A stretch of 64,000 nucleotides of DNA from Algoriphagus sp. NG3 (lineage in GTDB: Bacteria > Bacteroidota > Bacteroidia > Cytophagales > Cyclobacteriaceae). The notes beneath the pieces were generated by a model that saw only the letters and a list, made by a program, of their open reading frames with translations, was not told the origin of the DNA and did no database searches. Location of the stretch: NCBI RefSeq assembly GCF_034119865.1, contig NZ_CP139421.1:5000501-5064500 (forward strand), in the 5' to 3' direction. This document shows positions 1 through 8,164 of the stretch, piece after piece; the stretch's first letter is position 1, and the number at the start of each line of letters is the position of its first letter. The position numbers were made by a program, and so were the translations under genes.

Positions 1-619
1 CGGCCTGAGTCTTGCCCCAGGTTGGGAGAATATACTCATCAGTGATTTTGGCTTCTTCTTTTTTAAACAATTCGAGACTCATTCTTGCCATTCCACAAGC
101 TTTTTCAGGTCCGCTACCGAAAAATTGGGACATTCCCAGTTCCATTTGAGACATCAGGGAAACGGCTCTAGGATTTTCACGATCCAGATTGATCGCCTTT
201 CCGAAAAGCTGCATCGCTTGTGGACTCATAGTCTGACCCCGTCCAGCTGGATCAAGGCTGATTTTGCCCATCAGGATGTAGCCATGCAGCGCGGTGATTT
301 CAGAATTCCCGGGAGCCAATTTATCAGCCTTTTGCACTAGTTCAAGAGCCTCGTCCAGACTTTTGTCCTTATCTATATCGAAGCGAAAGGCCGCTTCAGT
401 TTTCAGCAATGCTGCATAATAGTAGGGAAGCCATTCGGATTCCGTAGCATCAGCAATTCTCAAAAAACCGTTTGTGATGGTTTGCGATTGCTCATAGGTT
501 TCAATTGTGTTTTTTGCTGCCAATTGCTTTTGCATAGCAGCAATAAAAGCGGGATCACTTGCTTGGGCAAATGCGATGAAGATTAAGGTGAAAGCGAAGC
601 TTAAGATTATCTTTTTCAT
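1..619 (-). CDS. TPR-like secreted protein, 3' end cut by window edge
   Basis: This reading frame starts with ATG at 619 and runs off the left edge. About 206 residues are visible. The N-terminus is a signal peptide (MKKIILSFAFTLIFIAFAQA). The rest is helical with tetratricopeptide-like spacing, for example a stretch reading KADKLAPGNSEITALHGYIL and later FGKAINLDRENPRAVSLMS. It lies 11 bp downstream of the TonB receptor gene on the same strand, so the two are probably co-transcribed. A small periplasmic TPR protein after a TonB receptor is a common Bacteroidota arrangement. Its partner and exact role cannot be read from the sequence. Confidence 0.75.
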   Translation of the reverse strand, partial: MKKIILSFAFTLIFIAFAQASDPAFIAAMQKQLAAKNTIETYEQSQTITNGFLRIADATESEWLPYYYAALLKTEAAFRFDIDKDKSLDEALELVQKADKLAPGNSEITALHGYILMGKISLDPAGRGQTMSPQAMQLFGKAINLDRENPRAVSLMSQMELGMSQFFGSGPEKACGMARMSLELFKKEEAKITDEYILPTWGKTQA

Positions 620-630
620 GGTTTTGTTGA

Positions 631-2790
631 TTATAAGTTGTTTAAATTATTGGCAGTTTTGTCTTTTGAGAGCGTTAGGAAAATCCCTAGAAATAGAAAT
701 CTGGGAGCCGGTTGACCTATAGCAAGAGATTCAAATACTCCCTGATCATTTGGGTTTTCCGAATAGGAATAGCCAAATACATTTTCTCTACCGAGTACAT
801 TCTGCACCGCAGCATGAATGATGAGATTTGGTTTTGGCAGATAGCTCCACGAAAGACTTAAATTTTGGTAGCTTTTTGTTTTGGAATTCATCTGTCCGGA
901 TTCGTTAGGATTGGTGAATGTGTATCCATCGTTGAAGGAAAAAGAAGTTCCGAGCTGTGAATTGAATGCCGGGATGAAGTGCTTCACTACCAGAGAGAAA
1001 TTGTGTTTTGGGGCAAAATCGGGCTGAACGTTCGCTTCATACTGATTATAAGAGCGCTTGCTATCTACGAAACTGTAGGAAATCCAGTAGTCCGTATTTT
1101 TGATGCTTTTGCGATCTCGCAGGAAGAAATCCATCCCACGGGCATACCCTGCACCTGCATTTCGAAGTTGACTAGGATTAGAAAGGATTCCTTCAAATCT
1201 GATTAAGTCATCGTAAGTCTTGTAGAAGGTCTCTGCCCTGAACATTAGACCTTCTTTTTGATATAGGTAGTTTAGGATCAGATGCTTTGATTCGGAATTT
1301 TCTATAGTCGGATCAATTACACGAAGATTTTCGATGGGTAATTGATGAAACTTGCCGGAAGCAACAGAGACTTGACCAAATTCTGAAACTTGATAGGCCA
1401 ATGAAATCCTTGGGTCTACCCAGGTCTGGCTAATCAGCTGGCTATATCCCGCACGTACACCACCTCTTAGCACCAGCTTTTTGCTTAGGTACCAATCCCA
1501 CTCGGTGAAAAGGTAGGTTTCCCTTTCTCCAAAATTTCTTTCCTGATCTTCGTTCAGAAGGTTTTCGGAGTAATTATGGATGAAATATTCCGTCCCAACT
1601 TTCATGGAAATGCGGTCCGAGAAATCCTTAACCGCAGAGAATTTGGCATGCGAAAGCAGGTTTTTTCTTTCTATTGGCGTGGAATCAATGATCAAGTCAT
1701 CTTTGTTTGAAGAAACTGAAATCCCTCCAAACAGGGTCCACCCATTTTCGTAGGAATTTCTCCAGTTGCTCTGAGCATAAGAGTACTTGTTGTTTAGGTT
1801 GACTAAAATTCCTCTCCCATCCATTCCGGGTTGAGGCTGCCAAAGCTCCATTCCGCCTTTCTCTGTTCTTGCCAGCACTTTTACCAAGCCTCCTTTCTTT
1901 AGCTTTTGCTGAGCAGACAATTCGATGTCCCATCCGTTAGGAGCCCGTTCCCAATCAAAATCCTGTTTGACGAGCTTTTGATAAGGAGATAGGTCAAAGT
2001 AATTCGCTGTAAGGGAAATGCTTTGGGTTTCATTGGCGAGTGTTTGGGCATATCCTCCTCCCACGGACATGATGGAGAGATCGCCTTGAGTTCTCATCGA
2101 GAGATCCTTGGTATTTAGAGACAAAGCCGAAGAAAGTGCCTGACCGTACTCCGCCGAATATCCACCAGTACTGAAAAACGTTCCTTTGAAAATATTCGGA
2201 TTAAAACGGGTTCTGGTTGGCACATTGGCGGTGGAGCTACCATAAGCATTTCCTACACGAAGTCCATCAATGTAGATTCCCACCTCACTTGCGTCACCGC
2301 CGCGGACAAAAAGGCGGCCGTCATTTCCTACTGTGCTGGTTCCGGGCAAAGTTTGTAAAGCTCCGACGATATCACCCATTGCGCCTGATGTGGTGACGAT
2401 ATCCAATGGGCGAAGCACTACGGCTTTTTTCTCATCAGAGGCCTCCATGGCTCCCGCAGAGATTGTCACCGCATTCATTTCGGTGATTTCTTCGATCATT
2501 TTGACGGGAGGGAGTTCGTGAGATCCTGAAGTAGGGCTTATATTAAGTTCCTGCGTTTTGAAGCCCAGAAACTTAAAAACCAGTACCTGAGTCCCGGGTT
2601 CTGATGTTTCAAACTGATAATTCCCCTCTTTATCGCTCGTCGCCCCATCGTAGCTTCCTTTGATCTGTATGTTTGCTCCGGGAAGAGGTAAGCCTTTTTC
2701 GTCCAGTACTTTTCCCCGGAGAGTTGCTTGTGCAAACGCCTGTGTTTGCAACAGTGTAAAAGTGATAAAAAGTAAAAGTCTTGGATTCAT
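631..2790 (-). CDS. TonB-dependent outer-membrane receptor
   Basis: This is a 719-residue outer-membrane receptor. A signal peptide ends at about residue 20 (QAFAQA). A CarboxypepD_reg-like beta domain follows at about 22-105 (TLRGKVLDEKGLPLPGANI). Next come a plug domain (GDIVGALQTLPGTSTVGNDG, then FVRGGDASEVGIYIDG) and a C-terminal beta-barrel. It is shorter than typical SusC proteins (about 1000 residues), and no SusD gene is adjacent, so a metal-complex or other small ligand is as likely as a glycan. Ligand not known. It is transcribed divergently from the YceI cluster and probably forms an operon with the downstream TPR-like gene. Confidence 0.88.
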   Translation of the reverse strand: MNPRLLLFITFTLLQTQAFAQATLRGKVLDEKGLPLPGANIQIKGSYDGATSDKEGNYQFETSEPGTQVLVFKFLGFKTQELNISPTSGSHELPPVKMIEEITEMNAVTISAGAMEASDEKKAVVLRPLDIVTTSGAMGDIVGALQTLPGTSTVGNDGRLFVRGGDASEVGIYIDGLRVGNAYGSSTANVPTRTRFNPNIFKGTFFSTGGYSAEYGQALSSALSLNTKDLSMRTQGDLSIMSVGGGYAQTLANETQSISLTANYFDLSPYQKLVKQDFDWERAPNGWDIELSAQQKLKKGGLVKVLARTEKGGMELWQPQPGMDGRGILVNLNNKYSYAQSNWRNSYENGWTLFGGISVSSNKDDLIIDSTPIERKNLLSHAKFSAVKDFSDRISMKVGTEYFIHNYSENLLNEDQERNFGERETYLFTEWDWYLSKKLVLRGGVRAGYSQLISQTWVDPRISLAYQVSEFGQVSVASGKFHQLPIENLRVIDPTIENSESKHLILNYLYQKEGLMFRAETFYKTYDDLIRFEGILSNPSQLRNAGAGYARGMDFFLRDRKSIKNTDYWISYSFVDSKRSYNQYEANVQPDFAPKHNFSLVVKHFIPAFNSQLGTSFSFNDGYTFTNPNESGQMNSKTKSYQNLSLSWSYLPKPNLIIHAAVQNVLGRENVFGYSYSENPNDQGVFESLAIGQPAPRFLFLGIFLTLSKDKTANNLNNL

Positions 2791-2966
2791 TTCGATTCAG
2801 ATTTGAATCAAAAGTGCCAGTCAGATTTTTCTCAAAAAATTAAAACTGACTGAAGTGTAACAATCAGCGGATGAAGTGTGAAAAACAGGTTCCGGATGTG
2901 TTAGAACCTATATCAATTTTTTGATTTAAACGCATTAAAGGTACGAACCAATGTTTTGGTTTTAGA

Positions 2967-2978
2967 TGATTTAAATCA
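2967..2978. promoter_or_regulatory. FNR/CRP-like dyad in the divergent promoter region
   Basis: The perfect palindrome TGATTTAAATCA has the TGAT-N4-ATCA core of FNR-family sites. It sits between the divergent TonB receptor and YceI genes, about 50 bp upstream of the YceI -7 box. The outermost bases (A and C) do not complete the 14-bp FNR consensus, so this is only a candidate. Confidence 0.35.
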
Positions 2979-3023
2979 CGTTCTCTTATAACTCCTCTCA
3001 TCACTTTCCCCTACTGTACCACC

Positions 3024-3031
3024 TACTTTTG
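3024..3031 (+). promoter_or_regulatory. Bacteroidota -7 box for the YceI operon
   Basis: TACTTTTG matches the TAnnTTTG consensus of the Bacteroidota primary sigma factor. It lies 34 bp before the ATG of the first YceI gene. No convincing TTG -33 element is seen upstream, which would fit an activated promoter. Confidence 0.45.
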
Positions 3032-3065
3032 CGCTAGTGATAACAAACCAACTAAATACATCGAA

Positions 3066-3644
3066 ATGAAAAGGAATCTTTTCACACAGGGCCTAATCCT
3101 GACCATGCTGTTGCTGTTGTGGTTTCCGGGCTTTGCGCAGCAATCCTACAAGATGTCGGGTGACCAGCAGTTCACTGTAGCGGGAACTTCTACCATACAC
3201 GACTGGGAGATGATAGCCAAGGAGGGTACCACGGGATCCTCTGAGCTTAGTTTAGAAAATGGCAAACTCTCCAAAATCACTTCGCTAACAATTGAGATTC
3301 CAGTGAAAAGTCTAAAAAGCGGGAAAGGGTCTATGGATAAAAATGCCTATGAGGCGCTAAATGCTGCAAAACATCCTTCCATCAAATTTGAAATGACTGA
3401 GTTCTTGGGAATTACAGGAACTAAGATCAAAGCCAAAGGCAAATTGACAATTGCGGGAAAGTCACAGGTTATTCCGCTTGAGGTGTCGTATTCAATATCC
3501 GGAAACGCGATCAAATTCAATGGGACACACGCTATTTCATTCAGTGATTTTGAAATTGAAGCCCCTACAGCAGTGTTTGGGACCATTAAGACAGGGAATG
3601 GACTTGTGCTGGCTTTTGAAGCCGGTTTTTCACCAAAAAATTAA
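3066..3644 (+). CDS. YceI family periplasmic protein
   Basis: The product has 192 residues and a signal peptide ending near residue 25 (WFPGFAQQ). The mature part is a single YceI lipocalin-like domain, with FTVAGTSTIHDWEM near the start, IKFEMTEF in the middle and AISFSDFEIEAPTAVFGTIK near the end. Family members bind isoprenoid or amphiphilic ligands and often travel with electron-transport or stress genes. Here the gene leads a cluster with a beta-barrel protein 16 bp downstream and a second YceI gene. The exact ligand is unknown. Confidence 0.88.
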   Translation: MKRNLFTQGLILTMLLLLWFPGFAQQSYKMSGDQQFTVAGTSTIHDWEMIAKEGTTGSSELSLENGKLSKITSLTIEIPVKSLKSGKGSMDKNAYEALNAAKHPSIKFEMTEFLGITGTKIKAKGKLTIAGKSQVIPLEVSYSISGNAIKFNGTHAISFSDFEIEAPTAVFGTIKTGNGLVLAFEAGFSPKN

Positions 3645-3660
3645 ATTAAACTAAGCCATT

Positions 3661-4935
3661 ATGAAATTATCTAGTTTCACCATAAGGGGATTTATCCTTG
3701 TAGGCGCGATGCTGACATCTGGAATTGCTCTTGCTCAAGAAAAAACGGAACTTCAATATTTCCGCCAAAACAGTAAGGAAGGATTGAATGTTTTTGAATC
3801 CCCAAAAGAAAAGGGGGGCGATTTTGATAAAGTCCGTGTGTTTGTGGGTGGAGATTTTGCTTTGCAATTTCAAGCTATCGATCATTCCAATTCACTGAAT
3901 AATCTCGTGCAACTGGGTTCAAACTTCAACTTGCCTACCGCAAACCTAAATATCAATACGCAACTGGCGGATGGGTTGCGATTGCATTTAAGAACTTATT
4001 TATCCTCCAAGCATCACAATGAATCTTGGGTGAAAGGAGGTTATCTTCAAATTGATCGACTGGGATTTATAAGAGAAGGCTTTCTGGATGGAATAATGGA
4101 TTATACCACTGTTACCTTTGGTTTGGATGAGTTCAATTATGGTGATGCACATTTTCGCCGATCGGATAATGCACGGGTAATCTTTAATCCCTTTATAGGA
4201 AACTATATCATGGATTCTTTCTCAACGGAAGCTTTTGGGGAAGTAACTGTGCAGAAAGACGGATTGATCGCCGTGCTTGGTCTTAGTAATGGCAAGCTCA
4301 ATCAAAATGTAATTGTGAATGACAATACGGATAACAAGGTGTCATTTTATGGGAAACTGGGTGTGGATAAGCAACTTAATGAAGATTTTAGGTTTAGGCT
4401 AACCGGATCTTGGTATATGAACAATGGTACCACAACGGGATCTTGGCTATACGGGGGTGACAGAGCAGGTAGTCGATATTATGGCATTTTGCAGCCTTTA
4501 GAAGGAGCAGCAAATGATTTTGAAGGAAGATTTAATCCCCGCTTTAGACAAATGACCGCCTTCCAAATCAATCCATTTCTGAAATATAAAGGATTGGAGT
4601 TTTTCGGGATTGTAGAATCAGTAGGAAACTCTGAAGAGCAGGGTAACGGAAATTTTACCCAGCTGTCAGGCGAACTTCTTTACCGTTTCGGAGGTACGGA
4701 GCAATTTTATTTCGGAGGAAGATACAATACTGTGAAGGGTAAAAACAATGATTCAGATCCCTCTGAGATTGAAATAAGCCGATTGAATGTAGGCGGAGGA
4801 TGGTTTATGACAAAGAATGTGATTGTCAAACTTGAGTATATGAATCAGGAATATAAAAACGGATTTGGTGCAACCTCCATTTATAATGAAGCAAAATTCA
4901 ATGGGATCAATCTGGAAGCAGCTATCAGCTTTTAA
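3661..4935 (+). CDS. Outer-membrane beta-barrel (porin-like) protein
   Basis: This 424-residue protein has a signal peptide (SGIALAQ near residue 25). A long series of alternating aromatic and polar strands follows, and the protein ends in a terminal aromatic residue (ISF), as expected of an outer-membrane barrel. The body includes FNPFIGNYIMDSF and VSFYGKLGVDKQLNEDFRFR. It resembles porin-like proteins of Bacteroidota with no assigned substrate. It sits 16 bp after the first YceI gene and before another, so a shared envelope role is likely. Confidence 0.75.
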   Translation: MKLSSFTIRGFILVGAMLTSGIALAQEKTELQYFRQNSKEGLNVFESPKEKGGDFDKVRVFVGGDFALQFQAIDHSNSLNNLVQLGSNFNLPTANLNINTQLADGLRLHLRTYLSSKHHNESWVKGGYLQIDRLGFIREGFLDGIMDYTTVTFGLDEFNYGDAHFRRSDNARVIFNPFIGNYIMDSFSTEAFGEVTVQKDGLIAVLGLSNGKLNQNVIVNDNTDNKVSFYGKLGVDKQLNEDFRFRLTGSWYMNNGTTTGSWLYGGDRAGSRYYGILQPLEGAANDFEGRFNPRFRQMTAFQINPFLKYKGLEFFGIVESVGNSEEQGNGNFTQLSGELLYRFGGTEQFYFGGRYNTVKGKNNDSDPSEIEISRLNVGGGWFMTKNVIVKLEYMNQEYKNGFGATSIYNEAKFNGINLEAAISF

Positions 4936-4945
4936 GCACTATCAC

Positions 4946-4981
4946 TGCCCAGTTGGATTATGTCAATAAGCTGACTGGGCA
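4946..4981 (+). terminator. Intergenic hairpin between barrel and second YceI gene
   Basis: The arms TGCCCAGT (4946-4953) and ACTGGGCA (4974-4981) pair perfectly around a 20-nt loop. The 3' side is TTATAATTT rather than a clean T-run, so this may be a partial terminator or an mRNA-stabilising hairpin that sets different expression of the last gene. Confidence 0.4.
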
Positions 4982-4992
4982 TTATAATTTAA

Positions 4993-5592
4993 ATGACTAT
5001 GAACACAGTGTTTCTGATAATCCTGAGTTTCTTGTCCTTATTTGCCACATCACCTGAAGTCCGTGAGGTTAGAAGCTGGACGGTAGATTCAGGAAGTGTA
5101 ATTGAGATCGGAGGCAGTACTAATATTTCGAGCTTTCGATGTGAATCGAAGAATTACCAAGGAGGGGATATTCTCACAGAAACCTACTTCCTTGTCCGTG
5201 ATAGGTCTGAATGGAGCGGCGAGATCACGTTGGAGACGGAAAATTTTGATTGCTTCAATGCGCTAATGACAAAAGATTTTCGAGAGACACTTCAGATGGA
5301 GCAGCATCCTACTATTGGCGTACGCTTTCTGAAGATGATCAAGGAATCAGAAAATATAAATCAAGAAAACCTTAAGGGTGAAGTAGAAATCACACTGGCC
5401 GGAGTTTCTATAATTTATCCGATTTCCTGCGTTTTTCTTGCTAAAAATGGAAGGAAGGCATTACTAACCGGAGAGCGGAAATTGGCATTTACAGATTTTG
5501 AAATTGATCCGCCGGTGAAGCTATTGGGAACGATTAAAGTGAGGGATTCGATAGAAGTTAGTTTTGGATTGGTACTCGAAGAACTACTGTGA
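4993..5592 (+). CDS. YceI-like secreted protein
   Basis: The product has 199 residues and an N-terminal hydrophobic signal of about 20 residues. The body follows the YceI layout: VIEIGGSTNISSFRCES, then MEQHPTIGVRFLKM, then KLAFTDFEIDPPVKLLGTIKV at the C-terminus. It is more diverged than the first YceI protein and carries two cysteines in the early part (C52 region and CFNALM). It is the third gene of the cluster, after a hairpin. A second ATG lies two codons downstream, so the start is uncertain by six bases. Confidence 0.75.
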   Translation: MTMNTVFLIILSFLSLFATSPEVREVRSWTVDSGSVIEIGGSTNISSFRCESKNYQGGDILTETYFLVRDRSEWSGEITLETENFDCFNALMTKDFRETLQMEQHPTIGVRFLKMIKESENINQENLKGEVEITLAGVSIIYPISCVFLAKNGRKALLTGERKLAFTDFEIDPPVKLLGTIKVRDSIEVSFGLVLEELL

Positions 5593-5665
5593 GGAATTGT
5601 CGTTTTAACTTTAGTTGATTCTCCTCGTACGCATTACATCAGCCCTTTGGTCAAAGTCTAATCAA

Positions 5666-6052
5666 TTAAATCGTAATTTCTATCCAGTTACCTTCCGGGT
5701 CTTCAATTACACTTTCGAAATAACCATCCCCGGTAGTCCGCGGCTCGCCGATGATTTTTCGCCCCTCTTCACGGAATTCTTCAGTCTTTAACAGGACTTT
5801 TTCTTTGGATCCTACAGAAATCGCAAAATGAGCCAATCCTGAAACCATCCCGCGGGGTTGTGGGGATTCTTGTACATCACTTCTTTTCATGAGTTCGATC
5901 CTGCTGCCTGAAGCAAAACTTAAGAAATAAGAGCTAAAGCCCTTTGCAGGATTTTCATATTTTTCACCTGATGTCATAGCAAAGGAACGGCTATACCAGT
6001 CCTTCATTTTGTCTAGGTCATCGACCCAAATGGCAAGATGTTCTATTTTCAT
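5666..6052 (-). CDS. VOC-superfamily protein (glyoxalase/dioxygenase fold)
   Basis: This 128-residue protein consists of two beta-alpha-beta-beta-beta modules typical of the vicinal oxygen chelate fold. Likely metal ligands are the His in KIEHLAIWV, the Glu in RIELMKR, the His in GLAHFAIS and the Glu in the C-terminal IEITI. The motif DPEGNWIEI is characteristic of glyoxalase I-like proteins. The substrate is unknown. It starts 12 bp after the M14 peptidase gene on the same strand and is probably its operon partner. Confidence 0.82.
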   Translation of the reverse strand: MKIEHLAIWVDDLDKMKDWYSRSFAMTSGEKYENPAKGFSSYFLSFASGSRIELMKRSDVQESPQPRGMVSGLAHFAISVGSKEKVLLKTEEFREEGRKIIGEPRTTGDGYFESVIEDPEGNWIEITI

Positions 6053-6064
6053 AGTTATAGCTGT

Positions 6065-7864
6065 TTACCATTCTCGTCCAATAGGAATTACTTTCCAATT
6101 ACGGTCGAAATAGGGTGATTGCATATAAAACCAGCGATAGATTTCCCGCGGAGATTTGGCAAAATCAGGGTTTGAAGTTTTCTCCTCTTCAAACCGCTTT
6201 TTCAAATCTGCATCTTCAGATAGCATTTTTGCTATCAAAGGCTCCATGATATACGTTTCCATGTATTCAGTCTGCGAAAGGATGGAATGAAAATATCCCC
6301 ATTGGAAAAAACTATCCACTGATTCGGGCTCCATGAGAATCACCAGCAATTCTCCCAGTGGCTGATCCGTTCTCACACGCACTGAGCTAGGATTAAGCAT
6401 TACTTTTCTGCTTTCCTTTTCAAGTTCAAATGATTGAAATCTGAATCTACCTTCAAAAGGTTGATTGCTGAGTTTATATTCGGTGACCATGGATAATTCC
6501 ATGGTTACCTCTTTCGCTTCAGTCAAGAGTTCCATTTCAATCCCATGAATCCTCAACTTCGAAATGATCTCAGCCCATTCTACCGGAACCCAATAAGCTT
6601 TGGGTACAGGAACTGAAGCTGCAGGTTTGTCCATCAACAGGTTCGGAATATGCTGGGTGATTGCTTTTCCTTCCCAAGCCACATATTCCTTTCCTGTGAT
6701 CTCAGATTTCACTTTTTTCGAGGCGATGCCAAGGAATTCCATAGAATCGGCAGGAGTATCACGGAATTGATATTTTACTATCACGGATTCTTTTACCTGA
6801 TTTCTATCAGCGCTGATCGCAGATTTCAGCTCATTAAAATGCGCTCCGACTGTCTTGATTGTTTGTTCCAAAAACACATATGTTCCCAGCACGCGCTGCT
6901 CAAAAGGTTTTAAGGAATGGTTTTCCACCAAAATAGAAGGGAGGTGCCGAATATCCCCATAAGTATGGGAAAATCGTGGACTAAAAGAGAAAGCTACATT
7001 GCCTTCAGTAAAATCCTCGTTGTTTGCGGCAAAGAGCAGTGGCCCGGGAATATGTCCTTCGGCTTCCAGCGCCTGATCTACCTGAGGTTGGTAATAGGTG
7101 CTTAGCCAGTCCGAAATCTCAGGTGAATAACCGCCCGTGGCTACGAATCCGTAAGTAACGTCGTATTGATAATCGGCACCGTCAGTGACGTGGATGTCTA
7201 TGTATAAGTCGGGGTCGTAGCTGTTGATAACTTTGGCAATGGCATTGATTCCTGCAGTCTCTAATTTGGTGTAATCACGGTTAAGATTAAGATTTAATGC
7301 ATTTGTTCTCCAGCCCATTTCTTTCGGCCCCCGCTGGTTTACCCGGCCATATTCACTTCTTCTCTCGTGTCCGTCTGTATTTAGAATAGGTATAAAAAGC
7401 AGGTTAACTTCATCCAGAAGTGATGTTTTGCTCCCTTGAGCAATATCCCTGAGCAACATCATTCCTGCGTCTTTACCATCAATTTCACCTGCATGGATTC
7501 CCGCTTGGATTAAAATCAGGGGTTTTTGGGATGTGGATAACTTTTCAGCAGAAGATTCTTTTTCCGCGGTAGCAATCACCATCTGGATAGGTCTTCCCTG
7601 CTCGCTATGTCCAATGGTCTTCGTTTGCAGTAAATCGGAACTGTTGACTAACTTCTCGAACCAAGCCATAGTTTCTGTATAAGTCGGAGATTCTAATCTA
7701 CCCGAAAGTTCAAATGCTGTCACCCATTTGTGGGACTTATCCACAAGCAGTTCTTTGCTTTTTCCATCCCATGGAAGCAACGGAGGCATGATGTCCTGAG
7801 CGATTGACGCAGAGGTGGATCCCAGGAAAAGTATAGCAAGGGAGAGTGAAAGGGTTGATTTCAT
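6065..7864 (-). CDS. M14 family zinc carboxypeptidase, secreted
   Basis: The product has 599 residues and a signal peptide to about residue 22 (SASIAQ). The zinc site of family M14 is visible as H124-A-G-E127 and H225 in YIDIHVTDG. The substrate-binding region NTDGHERRSEYGRVNQRGP and LNLNRDYTKLE follow the family order. About 250 residues beyond the catalytic domain lack a recognisable domain. The protein should act in the periplasm or outside the cell on peptides. The VOC gene follows after 12 bp. Confidence 0.85.
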   Translation of the reverse strand: MKSTLSLSLAILFLGSTSASIAQDIMPPLLPWDGKSKELLVDKSHKWVTAFELSGRLESPTYTETMAWFEKLVNSSDLLQTKTIGHSEQGRPIQMVIATAEKESSAEKLSTSQKPLILIQAGIHAGEIDGKDAGMMLLRDIAQGSKTSLLDEVNLLFIPILNTDGHERRSEYGRVNQRGPKEMGWRTNALNLNLNRDYTKLETAGINAIAKVINSYDPDLYIDIHVTDGADYQYDVTYGFVATGGYSPEISDWLSTYYQPQVDQALEAEGHIPGPLLFAANNEDFTEGNVAFSFSPRFSHTYGDIRHLPSILVENHSLKPFEQRVLGTYVFLEQTIKTVGAHFNELKSAISADRNQVKESVIVKYQFRDTPADSMEFLGIASKKVKSEITGKEYVAWEGKAITQHIPNLLMDKPAASVPVPKAYWVPVEWAEIISKLRIHGIEMELLTEAKEVTMELSMVTEYKLSNQPFEGRFRFQSFELEKESRKVMLNPSSVRVRTDQPLGELLVILMEPESVDSFFQWGYFHSILSQTEYMETYIMEPLIAKMLSEDADLKKRFEEEKTSNPDFAKSPREIYRWFYMQSPYFDRNWKVIPIGREW

Positions 7865-8164
7865 TAGGAAGGATTGTTTACTTAAATATCGGAAGTACTT
7901 TGATAGTAAGGTACATTTTTGGGTTAAACTGCTGCAACATCATTTGAATGCAAAAAAGCTCAGTTTGATGGCAAACTTAGGCTTTGGGTAACTTTAAAAT
8001 GTATACTCTTTTTTGCCAGTAAGGAGTCAAAAGCAAAATAGGATATGGAAAACTTAAGAATTGATGCCGCTTCGGTCTTCCGTCATCGGTCTTCCTACCA
8101 GACAAGCAAAGGGTCTTAGTTAACTGGCATCATTGCGGATAATCATAAACTTTAAAATGTGATT
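7865..8164. other. 300-bp intergenic region with 13-bp direct repeat
   Basis: There is no gene here. A TAnnTTTG match (TAAGTTTG) lies on the minus strand at 7972-7979, about 107 bp before the M14 gene. The 13-mer AACTTTAAAATGT occurs at 7990-8002 and again at 8148-8160, enclosing about 145 bp that contain GATGCC / GGCATC inverted arms. This could be an old insertion with its target duplication. Confidence 0.4.

Noticed and set aside
4946..4981. Full terminator ending the YceI/barrel operon
   Set aside because: The stem is good but no T-run follows, so it is listed as a hairpin rather than a confident terminator.
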